Source of the DNA: Onchocerca lupi
Lineage: Eukaryota > Nematoda > Chromadorea > Rhabditida > Onchocercidae
Length of the DNA stretch: 64,000 nucleotides
Assembly: GCA_028564675.1 (NCBI GenBank)
Contig: JAOVVO010000453.1
Span: 1-64,000, forward strand
Direction of reading: 5' to 3'
Of this stretch, positions 24,218 to 35,065 are shown in pieces (the first letter of the stretch is position 1; each line of letters begins with the position of its first letter). The notes under the pieces are model-generated. The model searched no databases and was not told where the DNA came from. It saw nothing but the letters and a program-made list of their open reading frames with translations. The translations under genes were made by a program, and so were the position numbers.

Positions 24218-26400
24218 CATGGAATTCTTCCACAAGATTATTTACTAAAAATCCACTTTATTCGATTGTCTTTGACCACTCCTTTTTTACTACTTCTCTG
24301 TGACCTATGTTCGATTAGCAACGCCTTTCTAAAGTCATGAAACTCTATCGATTCCTAACACTAATAACGCTCAGATAACTTCCCTCCTATCAAAAAGAAG
24401 TTTAAATTAAATGTATTCAATAATAACCAATGTTTTGCATATCAAAGTTGCGGCGAATAAAGTGTATCAAACAAAACTTCTTTGCACGAAAAAATTCGCG
24501 CTTTTCTTTCATGACACTTCATTCGCTTGATTTCATTTTTCTACAGCTCATTCTGCTTTACTCCTTTTATCTCTTTTTTGAACATAGGTCGTGAGCAGTT
24601 TTGTAAGCTTATTATTTTTATCAATCATATTCGAAAGAATGCTTCCACCGAATTAACTGATGCTGTTTAATCCCACCAGGTGTGCCTGAACATAATTAAT
24701 TTAGTTTTTAGAAAAAAAATTCTTTTATTGTGGTTTCTCATGTTTGCAGAACTTCTTTATAGATAAATGCAATTATTTAGCAAAAGAAAATAGCTACTGT
24801 CGGGGGCGTGGTCGATTTAGTCCAGCTAGTCTAAATAAATAAAAATGCCAATGTTCATTTGTTCATAATCTTAAATCTCCGAAAGTTCATCAATTTGCAC
24901 CTTACCTATATTAATTCAAAATTTTAGATGTCGGAAAATTCTTATTTATTGCTTTGAACTTTTGACAGAACGTTGGTATTCGAAAGTCTCGTTAAGTGAA
25001 AAAAAGAAAAGAGAACGCGCATGTCTCTAGTACTGAAAAAAAAAAAAAAAAAAAAAAGAAACATACTTTGTAATTTGACTTATAATTTGGTTGGATTGGA
25101 GACTGATTTTTGCTATTGTGATTAGGCAAGGTCAATAATAAATTTGAAGAGCTTTTTTTGTTTTGCATGACAGAGATGAATCCTATTGAGAAAGGTTTTA
25201 GTGATTGATGAAGAGTGATTCTTCGTGACAACAATTGTCAGAGAATATCCAAACAAATTGATCGCTGGATAATTCTTCCCTTTTTCGCTGATAGAAAAGA
25301 ATACTATTCAACTGAACTTTCGGACTGTTGAATTTATGTTGACTATCTGGAACCAGGAAGCCGGCTTTATGACGGAACCAGGGAGTCGGCTTTATGATTA
25401 ATTTGTTCGTTCACTTTGAAAGTTAGCATGAATTGTATTATTACAATTTCTGCGCCAAACAATGTTATTTCGAAGCAAGAGCTGTATTTCCTGCTGATAA
25501 ATAGGAAATACTTTGATTCGGCGGTATATCCGGCAAGCAAAATTTTTAATGCTCTAGCGGTTCTTCAAGTTGAGGCAGTTTAATCCGTTGCGGCAGCGCA
25601 ACACTTTCCTTTCGCTTCTTCTTTATTGTCTCCATTAAATTTCAGAGCCTTGCAATAAGGAAGGACATATTTCATTCATGAATCATGTTTAATGCTGATC
25701 AAGAAATCCTAAAGATGAACTGGCACGACATTGTTTTAAAAGGATGACAAACATGTTTACCACCAAAATGCTCCAACTCACAGATAAACGATAATGATCG
25801 ACATAGCAACAGCAACAGTTCGGAATTCCAAGGGTTTCAGTTCGAAAGTTCAAATCGAAAAGAATAACTCAGTGATCAATTTGCCTGGATGTTCTCTGAT
25901 AATTGTCGAATCACTTTTCATCAATCAATAAAAATTTCAAAACTGCATTCATCTCTGTCACACAAGATACAAAAAACCTCTTCACGCTTATTGCTGACCT
26001 AACCTAATTACAATAGTAAAAATTAATTTCTAATCCAACCAAACTACAAATCGAATTAAAAAGTATCAGTTTTTTTCCTTAAAACTAGAAAAATGCGCCT
26101 TGTCTCTTCTTTTTTTTCACTTAACCAAACTAAACTAGTGTATAAAAACATGCGCATATTCGAATGCAACGTTTCGTCAAAATTTTAAAGCAATAGATAT
26201 GGACTTTCCGTCATATAAGAATTTGAATTATTGTAGATAAGGAGCGTATTTAGGAACATTTGGAGGTTTAAGATTTTGAAAACGAACATTGGAATTTTCA
26301 TTTATATAGACCAGCTGGAGCCATATTTTGATTTTTTGACTTTTAAACTATACTTCCAATTCTTCTGATCTTAAAAAAAAATTAAATTTATTTATTTTAG
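24218..26400. other. Spacer, no supported gene
   Basis: This is a somewhat GC-richer stretch with no recognised protein. A 25-bp direct duplication ('ggaaccagg.ag.cggctttatga') lies at 25349-25398, and an A run of about 22 bases at 25038-25059. The open frame at 24992-25234 is largely the complement of that run and is not coding. Much of the stretch may be old transposon sequence. Confidence 0.4.
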
Positions 26401-26869
26401 AACGATAGCTAAGATAATTTCATCTATGGACGGAATATGGATAAACGCAAAAAATGTAAAATCATTGGAAAACAAAGTTCAAAGGTCAGTCATGGAGATT
26501 AAAAATGACATAAATTCCATCAGAAATAATGTAAATAAATATTTTTTCCATGAATTAGTACGATTAATAGCCAAAACAGTTGTTTCTATTGTTTATATCA
26601 TTTATTTTTAAAAAAACAAGAATAATTCCTTATCTAATATTGCAGAAATGTAAACAATTCTCATGGATTTATCATAATGGCAGTAATAATGATAATTATT
26701 TAAATGAAATGTCTTAGATATTTTTCATCTAACTTTATTTCAAAATAGGTGGAGAAAACAATTAGTCAAAAAGCTCAAAAATACTCATCAAAAGTTCGAG
26801 ATGGGAAATTTGCATGTAGCAAAGTTACGGTTCCGAAATGCTGTCGAAGAAAGTGTTTATAAGTTGTAA
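26401..26869 (+). CDS. Hypothetical Lys-rich protein, 3' exons
   Basis: Three exons fit in phase: 26401-26530 (after TTATTTTAG), 26646-26710 (after TTGCAG) and 26749-26869 (after CAAAATAG). Together they give about 104 residues: an Asn/Lys-rich segment (NVKSLENKVQRSVMEIKNDI), then KCKQFSWIYHNGSNNDN, then WRKQLVKKLKNTHQ and a C-terminus NAVEESVYKL. Heptad-like spacing suggests a helical or coiled-coil protein. The exon at 26401 opens without an ATG at its start, so either it starts at the ATG at 26426 or more exons lie upstream. The second intron is only 38 bp with a weak donor (GTCTTA). A decayed copy lies at 45.6-45.95 kb. No family is recognised. Confidence 0.4.
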
Positions 26870-27675
26870 ATTTTGGAAGAAATTTCTTCGTCTTACTGAT
26901 CACTTTTTTCTCTAAAAAATTAATTTCAAAATGATAGCTTGGAAATTTTTTTTTTGGAAAAAAATTAGTTTAAAATTTTAGTATTGATTCCCGAAAAAAA
27001 ATAAATACTGAGATTTTATATCAATTATCCTATGATTTTTCAAATTTAGATGCATTTCGTTCGCATGTGTTTGCGTATTTTAATAATAAAATGATGGACA
27101 ATAAGCCAATTGAAATTTAAAATGCTCTTCATCGCTTCAATTTTTTCCAAGGAATAACATTTCCAGACATACGGAATGAATAAGATTCATGGATCGATCG
27201 CGAGAGGTTAACGAATTGATAATACCTGCATCTATGTTATTGCTGACAGTTCTATGGAACGAAGATTAAAAGAAAAATGATATGATGAACTGATGGCTAA
27301 TTTTCAATAATTTTGATTCAGATTGTTGACTGAAAATTTGTTCATTCTTAAATAACAGGATCCCGATGAAAAACAATCGTTCAATATTGTTTTCTCGTTA
27401 TTAATTTAGAAGGATTGAATACAGTATATTATTGTTTACATTTTCAATTTAAGAGATTAAAATAAAACATTAATGAATCCCTTAATTAACTATTTATACT
27501 GCCGAATTTAATGTCTAAAAACTAATTATGGAAAGAAAAGAACATGGTTTGTTTTATGTAAGTAAATGAAACAAGCGAATATTCACCTATGCATTGCTTA
27601 TTTATTGGTTTTTAAATAAAATTTTCCTTTAAATCATCATGTTCAGCGAAAAATCATATTAGGACAGTTGCCATC

Positions 27676-27770
27676 ATGGAATATTTCAAGTCATTTTTTC
27701 GTTCTCATCTTATTTCGACCATATAAGGTCGAGAAATATGTGCTAGAGTTTCTGAATTAGAATGTAGTTG
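27676..27770 (+). pseudogene. Dead first exon of the second secreted-peptide family
   Basis: This aligns codon for codon with 46830-46924: MEYFKSFF against MKYSKLFL, and after an in-frame stop at codon 17, REICARVSELE against the VEEKCSGCSETE end of the intact exon. The preceding 'ttcagcgaaaaatcatatt' also matches. The stop and the loss of signal-peptide hydrophobicity mark it as inactive. No second exon is found downstream. Confidence 0.55.
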
Positions 27771-29080
27771 AAAAATTTTCCGAAACAGACTCATAATTTA
27801 ACGGCCTTTAGTGATCACTATGTAAAAAAAAGAACAAAAAAAAGAGAAAAGGTCGAATAAAATATTTTTTCTGATATTTCAATATTCTTACGTGATGAAA
27901 ATGAGTATTTAATGAATTACAAATGTAAGTGAATCGTCTCATTGATAAAGTTTAAAATCGTAGCAGTTTTGTAGTAATGAAGAAAAGAATTGCATTTTGA
28001 AATGATATTTTAAATTTATTTTCTCTATATTTTACAATACAAAATTTTATGCTACATCATATTGATGATTTCCTTCACTCATTTTTAATATTCAATTTAA
28101 ACGTAAGGAATACTTTTTGTTTTTCGCTTTTTTAGATATATTCTAATGATTGGAAGAATTATTACTATAAAACTAAAAAAAATTGATGAATAAATTATTA
28201 TGGGTGTAATCACATGACAGGTATTGAGAGTTAGCATATTGCGGATATGATTTTTCGTATTTCTTCTAGCAGAAGCTTTATTTTTAAATTATTATACTTG
28301 TTATTTTTTGTTATAGGTTGATTTTTATCTATGCAGATAACCGGAGCCGAAATAATGTCGCTTTTATTTCTAAAAGTTACAAGAAAGTTTAAAAAATTCC
28401 AAAGAACTAAAATAAAAAAATGTTTTTTTTTTTAAAAAATAAGTCTGTCATTAAAATTAGGAGTTATTTATGATTGAATACTAAAGGATTATCAAATATA
28501 CTGAGAACGAAACAATTTTTAACAATTATATCACAATAGTTCCGATACAAATCATTAATGGATAACTAAATATTGATAATATTTCAAGAGTTATGCATAG
28601 ACGGAAAGAAAATTAAGATTAAAAAAATATGGCAAAAAAAAAGATGAAATTTAAAGTAAATAAATTCTCGTTTAATACTTTGTTTACAAAGCTGTTCGAT
28701 GATTTTAAGCACAATGATGAAATTTTGCATAAAATAATCTGTTACAAAATATTTTTCAAATTTCAGTTTTTCTCCAACAATTATTTTCTTCTCTCATATC
28801 GTAATTCATTATTCACTATAATAATTCTTGAGAAATTTCGAAAGCTATAAGTTTTTTTTCCTATGCGTATGTGTGATTATATATTATTGCATTTTTTATA
28901 TTAATAAGTTTGAATCAAATCCATTGTATGTGTAACTAAAATATTTAAAATAAAAATAAAGAAAAAGCAAAAAGATAAAATTAATGAAACATTTTCATAG
29001 TATCATAATTTCATGATTCCATTGATATATAAATGAAATTGTTGTAATTATGAACGATGATTTCGTTTACAGATGGGATT
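27771..29080. repeat. 3' flank of peptide copy 4, duplicated at 37.5-38.95 kb
   Basis: Non-coding. It follows 37500-38950 in the same orientation, for example 'atgaaaatgagtatttaatgaattac' (27896) against 'atgaaaatgaatatttaatgaataac' (37681) and 'gcagataaccggagccgaaat' against 'gcagataactgaaacagtag'. The 73-codon frame at 28629-28850 is not kept in the other copy and is rejected. Confidence 0.5.
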
Positions 29081-29718
29081 TCAGCAGAATATCGTTTTCA
29101 ACCATGACACTGACAATGGCAGTAGCAATAACGGTATCTGAAGTGACATTTTTTTTATGACATTAATAAGTTATTTTATCATTTTTACAAATCTTTTATT
29201 CTTCAGTTTTTCCTGCATCCTTTTTTCTTTTTTTTCCACTGCCATTCTTTACTATTTTTTTTTGATCAGCATATTCTGGCATGAAATAGTGAACTAATTT
29301 GATATTATAAAATTTCTAACTTTTGATCCTTTTAACTTCCACAATTTTTACAGAATTATTTATTGAATTAGTAATGAAAAATTATTTTTTTTTGTTTTTA
29401 AATTGAATTTATTGGTTTGATAAAAATTATGAAATATATGAAGAATAAACTAACATTTAACCACCAATTCCTGAACATTTCCTTCTGTCCTGCCCCTCCA
29501 TTGCAGCAAACAACTGTTACACCGCCACTGCCACCACCACCACCATAACCTCCACAGGGTTGTCCACATCCCAGAATATGTCGTCTAAGTCGATAATTTC
29601 TCGGAAATATTAGACTGTCGGGAATACTTAAAGAATTATTGTGTTTTAATGTATAGATGTCAGCCATTATTACTGGTAGCATCAGTGACAATAACAGTAT
29701 AATCCACTTGAAGTCCAT
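29081..29718 (-). CDS. Secreted Gly/Cys-rich peptide precursor, copy 4
   Basis: Exons on the - strand, 29718-29455 and 29137-29081, predict 106 residues. The open frame reaches up to 29754, but TTTCAG four bases before the ATG at 29718 sets the start (MDFKWIILLLSLMLP). RLRR at 43-46 is the processing site. The core is HILGCGQPCGGYGG, a Gly-rich run, VTVVCCNGGAGQKEM (C51, C55, C71, C72) and FRNWWLN, where the other copies end in H. Exon 2 gives IPLLLLPLSVSWLKTIFC; the last residue is Cys instead of Phe. Donor GTTAGT and acceptor CTTCAG are intact. Confidence 0.75.
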
Positions 29719-30839
29719 GCTCTGAAATGTCTGAAAAGTTGTCCTGAATCGCAATCTGAAAAGTTTTTTTATTCGGTGATGTTGCTACGTAGAAGTTAGG
29801 AAATATCATCATATGAGACAATCGGTTGCTATCATCACCGGTGCTAGTCATGCATACAAATCCATGAAAATGATATCATGAGAAAATATCTAATTCGTTC
29901 TCCAAGCGACATAAATTTTTTTTGAATTGATAAAAGTGCTCAGGAAGAAATTAATTTAATAGCAAAAGTTTGTAGGATCCAATGCGACAAAAGAACTGTT
30001 ATCTAAATTATCAGCCACCAATCAATTCGTTTCAATTTTTAAATTTGAAACTATAAAGCGTTTTAAATTTGCTGGGAAGGAAAATGAATATTTCTTAATC
30101 AACTGAAGTATAAATTACAGCTTACTAGCATAGATTAAAATATTAATATTTATATTTTTACTGAATAGCAACCGAAACTATTGATATATCAAAAGTGATA
30201 TACGAGAAAAGTTATTAAAAAAGGAAAAATCTATGCATCTTTTTGCGTAACTTACCTGAATATTGCAAAAAAAAAGGCCCGATGTTTTCAGGGAGACAAG
30301 AAATAGGAGTTAGAATGTAGCGAAGAGATCGTTCTTAAGAATCAAAATTCAAGTCTATTGCTACTGACAAAAGACAACAATGATTTGTGAATATTAAAGG
30401 CGTTTCTATTTTACATTTATTGCTGTGTATATCTACACAATATACTTTTCGGTTAAATTTAATAAATTTGAAATAATTTGCATTACCAAAGGTTATTTAT
30501 GAAATTGTTTTACATCTCATTCTCTTTCCTTTTTCTCAATATTTAATAATAAAATTTCCAAAAAGTCAAAGTATAAAAATTCCGCAGCAATTTTTTCAAT
30601 ATAACGAATGCATCTAAAACGATCTATCATGACGAAAGCCTTGTGGTCACTTGAAATTGCCAGTCCTTCCATCATCCACTGAATTGTTATACTGTCGTAT
30701 CATTGCCTTGATGACCACCTAAATAACATCACCTAAAAAAAAATTTTGAAATAGTTTCCAAAAAACAAAATTAAGTATTTAAATTGCAGATGTTCGGTTA
30801 TGCATGAGTGAGATTAGTTTAAAACATCGTGTTAATTTG

Positions 30840-31070
30840 GTTGCAAATTGATCTTCGATGATACATCCAAGGAATCCTGCCTAATTTGAATAAGTAAATT
30901 AAATAATGGATTGATAATAATAAAGCAGACGAGTACCAGCTGTTGTGATAACCTGTAATAATGAATTTTCTAATTCGACTTCTTTAAATATTTAATTTTA
31001 ACCTTAACTTTTTATAAAAGTGATTCTCCAAACCCGTCTTATTATCGTTTCAAATGATGTTTACATGAAA
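30840..31070 (-). promoter_or_regulatory. Conserved upstream block of peptide gene copy 4
   Basis: In reverse complement the block reads 'agacgggtttggag', 'aaatatttaaagaagtcgaattagaaaattcattatt', 'agctggtactcgtc', 'atcatcgaagatca', in the order of the + strand blocks. The TATA-like motif has drifted to 'aaatatttaaag'. It lies about 1.1 kb before the start codon. Confidence 0.4.
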
Positions 31071-33304
31071 TCTCCCCATGATTCAGTTAATTAATTATGA
31101 AGAAGCAAAGAAGAAGCGTAGTGAAAGTAAAGAGTGTAAGGAATTTTTTTATTGCTAGATTAAATCATCTGAAATTTCAATTAATTTAGATCTAGTGTAA
31201 TGTATCTGTTGCATCACTGACAGAAACCTGAATTTTTTGCATTGATGACAAAAACCGTTACTGAATAAATTTTCTGCGTTACTTCCAAAAACTTGACGAG
31301 GGGTGAATGAATTTCGAAATGTTTCATTGCCGCGGGCTTCAAAGTTACATTTTTTCATTTTTTTAAAAACGAGAAAAAAGAAGGAAAAAAATATTTTTTT
31401 TATCATCTATAAACAGAAGGAAATACAGTCAATGGACACGATCAGCAAAAATGATGAATAAAAAAATTAGCAAAATTCTCTTTTTTTAATAAATTTCTGC
31501 GGTACATTGAATTTGCTTCTTCTTTTTTTTCAAGTGTAATACTTTTTCCATTTTTTTCTTTTTAAATATAACATTTTTTAAAAAATTTTTTTTTCAAATA
31601 TAGAATTTTAAATTTACTTCCTTGTACAGTCGTGTTTTTGTATTTGTTTCTTTAGTCTGTTACATCAGAAAATAAAAATGCAGACCAATCATTTGGTCAC
31701 TAATTTGTAGCTGAATAAAATATTTTGAAAAAGATCAAGAAAAGAAGCTATTTATCAAATAAGATCTTCAAATTAAACATACGATACCCGAGAGCAACTA
31801 ATAATTGAATTCACTGAAATATTACATTCTGAACGTTTTGATTTGATCAATTAAATTTTAATCTCATTGCATTATTTCCACTGCATTGCTGTTTTGTGAG
31901 TGGAATTTTTTGCAGATTATTTCTACCGCGATAAAGCTAAATTTTATTTGTTTACAATTTAATTGCTTTTATATCGGTAAAAGATTGCTGTTCTTTTTGA
32001 TTTTATTTCATTTTCGCCTAAGAATTTTGATTTTGAATTATTCATTTACGTCATTGACATGCTCATATGTTCTTCATTCATTTCATTTGAATATTATTGC
32101 AATTGATATAATATGATGTTCAAATAATTAAGATTATTTACAAAAATTCGATAATTTTATCAATGATACAATTTATAAAAATGCTGCAATGTTATGAATA
32201 ATTTGATTGATAGAAGATTGTCTGATAATACAGTAATATGAAACAAATAATTTCTGATATAAAAGACGACGATTTTTTAATGCATTAATTAAAAGCATTC
32301 ATAGATCGTATACAACGATGGCATGGTGTACAGTGCAGTGTTCAGGAATGTAATACGATATTGACTAATCAAGTGGAGTATGATATCGCCATGATATATA
32401 GTGCGACATTCATGATATGGAATACGATAGTAATTTATTGCATAATACAGTATTCTTGGCGTAAAATACGATATTGACATCATATAAAGTGAGCATTCAT
32501 GAACTGGTAAAAAATTTATGCCCTGAGATATATGCTAAAAATATGCATTATCAGGTAGTGTTGATTTGTTTTCTGCATTCATTAGTAGTTTCATTCTTGC
32601 AACTATTTCTTTTAAATTATTTAAAATGTGAAATTACGTGAAAGCTTTTTTCTTCTTTCTAGATCAAATACATCACTCTTCCTCTGTCTGGAAAAAATCA
32701 ACTTTATCGTGTTTTGCAATGGCTTTAATTCTTTAATTAAAGAAATTAATGAGAAACCGACTAATACAAATTTTTATTTTTCATAACGAAAATATTAAAT
32801 TTGATATGATTTTCTTTTGATATTTTATGCATTCCTTTATTATTTTATACACAATTCTATTTTCAAATGAAATGGAAGTGATATGATGTATGCAATAAAT
32901 AATCAATCGAGACGCTAAATTAGACTTTTATGCAACAGCAGAATGTTTAAAAAGTACCATTGCAGACATTTTACTAATAAAATTTTATGAATTTATTATG
33001 TATTAAAAATTAAATTTAACACGTGAATTTCAGAATTACAATCATCGTTTCAAATCTTTCGATCTTAAAGTGATTTTTTGCTGAATTTCTGGCAGATCGA
33101 TGAAGAATTATTTCTAGTTAAAGGTGAAGTGTTATTGATATCCTAAATTAGAGATTTCTTTGCTTTCTCTTATTGTTTTATTAAAAGTTATGATTTTTAC
33201 GAATTAAATACTTTTGTAAAATAAATGTTGAATTTTTTACATACATTACACAATGTCTTATAATTGATGAATCATACTTGTTTGCAGTTTCAGGATAATA
33301 TTAA
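31071..33304. repeat. Partial second block with near-identical tract
   Basis: 32015-32315 matches 42690-42995 almost base for base, while the same block in copy A (10250-10400) is strongly diverged. Next to it, 32320-32500 is a degenerate array of 'acgatattgacatgatat'-like phrases that also occurs at 10440-10560, 42990-43130 and weakly at 61100-61160. I see no gene. The 76-codon frame at 31886-32116 crosses the tract and is not kept in the other copy. Confidence 0.6.
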
Positions 33305-33313
33305 ATCATCAGC

Positions 33314-33643
33314 AATTATTGTTTGCATTTGATTGATCCGAAAGTATTTCTAGAACTTCAATATATTCGAGAAAGATTGGAACGAATAAGAAAAAGTCAT
33401 TTTTTCATCTCCCTTCAAAAATTATCTCAACTTAACTATATGAGCAAAAATGAAGAGATTTATGAAATTGAATCATTCACCAATCTGATGTTTTTTGCAG
33501 AAACTTTCGAAATTTATTCAAAAAAGGAAATCCATCTTCTTAAGTTTTCAATTTTTTCCATGTTTGTTGTATTATGGCCATCATTCGGATCTGTCGCAAT
33601 TAATTCCAATATAAATGCTGTTAAACAATATATGACATTTTAA
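33314..33643 (+). CDS. Hypothetical terminal exon (uncertain)
   Basis: An open frame runs from just after 'atcatcag' at about 33313 to a stop at 33643, about 109 codons without a suitable ATG at its start, so it would be a 3' exon. It includes FLELQYIRERLERIRKSHFF and a hydrophobic segment (FSIFSMFVVLWPSFGSVA) near the end. At this base composition about one chance frame of this length is expected in the window, and no upstream exon could be joined. I do not recognise it. Confidence 0.2.
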   Translation, partial: NYCLHLIDPKVFLELQYIRERLERIRKSHFFISLQKLSQLNYMSKNEEIYEIESFTNLMFFAETFEIYSKKEIHLLKFSIFSMFVVLWPSFGSVAINSNINAVKQYMTF

Positions 33644-34615
33644 TATTTGCTAATATGTTAAACTTACATATCTGTTTTTATTTTCCAAAATTGTCATTTT
33701 TTTGCGAATTTAAAAAAATTCTTAACATAACTTGCTTTTAAATGACACTGATGCTGAAACTGTTACCTGGTCAATAAAAGAATTTTTTAAATTAAAAATA
33801 AAGTATTAATTGCCAAAAATTGGACGGATCGCATTTGACATGTATAAAGTGAAATGCATTCAAAAATTTGTGACAAATTTATTGTTGCAGATTTTTTAGT
33901 AGTAATATTTTCTGAAGTTTTACTGAAGTGCAACGTTATATGTTCTATTTAACATCATTATTGGCAAATTCATTTGATTAAAACAAATTTGGTGATTAAA
34001 TAGTGTAATTATGAAGATTTAGAAGCAATATTAAATGATAAGAGATAAACTTCAAGAATACCAATTCTTTATGAAATTGATAACTTCCAATTTTGAGTGT
34101 GTCTTTAACATCACACACTAATTTGTATTTTGAAAGCTTATTTGTTAATCATTTCAATTTCAATGTTATAAGAATTAAATTGGAATATTGAACAGCAGGG
34201 CATTTGTTAGTTTATTGATTGTTTGATGAGAATGAGAGTATCTACCGAATTAAACGAAAATGCAATACTTTTTCAGACTCTTGCGATGAAACTGCGGGAT
34301 GGTTCTGGGCAGCTGAAAATTTTTGGGACATAAGGGTTCATTGTGTTATGACAGTTTTATCATAAATTTCATATGAAGCATATATTTGAATGAAGTAAAA
34401 ATGAGTGTGCTGTGGTTTAAGTATGGACCAAAACTTCTGCCACCAAAAGATTAATAAATATAATACCCCAAAAATTGTCCAAATTGTTCACCAATTTTAT
34501 CGGCAGGAAGCTTACCTTACAACATTAATCCAGATCATCTTGTACGCCAAAAACTTTCGCAAAACGTGTTTGTATTAGACATGACTTCTATAGTCGATCC
34601 GGATAATATGAATGA

Positions 34616-35065
34616 TTAATGATTTGCTTTGGGTGCTACTTTGCTATTGCAAATAACATAGGTTTTGTTCGATGTTAAAAGAATTGTTAAAAGTGATGAA
34701 AACTTGAAAAATTCGAATTTCCAGATGAATTGGATCATTTGAACCATATAAAGTAATAGTTCGTTGATGACAATTTCAGATTGCAATGTAATAATTTTTA
34801 TTCCTTTTAAGTGTGTAGATAAAATCAAAAGTGCAAAAAAATGAACTGGTGAAAACGATACAATTGGATGAGAATTCGTAAATTTGTCCATGAAACGGTA
34901 TTTGCCAAAAAAGTGATTTCGGCGGCATTTTCTAAAATCATCATTCATCATTAAGTACTTTGAATTCCGATATTTCCGATTCTCAACAAAGCAAAAAATA
35001 CCGTTAATGAAGATGGCTGCAAATTGAATTTGTTTTGAAGTATTGCTCAAACGAATAATTTCCAT
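34616..35065 (-). CDS. Unrecognised 149-codon open frame
   Basis: This is the longest uninterrupted frame in the left half of the window apart from parts of the peptide genes. It starts MEIIRLSNTSKQIQFAAIFI, contains KYLMMNDDFRKCRRNHFFGK and then hydrophobic stretches, and ends SKVAPKANH. With a stop expected about every 12 codons here, a frame this long is unlikely by chance, so it may be a gene or a young remnant. Downstream on the same strand, in another frame, is NFQLPRTIPQFHRK (about 34280). I found no family match I would defend and no clear splice partners. Confidence 0.3.
   Translation of the reverse strand: MEIIRLSNTSKQIQFAAIFINGIFCFVENRKYRNSKYLMMNDDFRKCRRNHFFGKYRFMDKFTNSHPIVSFSPVHFFALLILSTHLKGIKIITLQSEIVINELLLYMVQMIQFIWKFEFFKFSSLLTILLTSNKTYVICNSKVAPKANH

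Noticed and set aside
25000..25070. Poly-A run as a retrocopy tail
   Set aside because: No gene-like sequence precedes it on either strand; long A/T runs are common in this DNA.
26749..26860. Cys-rich frame ending CSKVTVPKCCRRKCL in the last exon of the Lys-rich gene
   Set aside because: Looks like a peptide, but the phase of the preceding exons selects the other frame.
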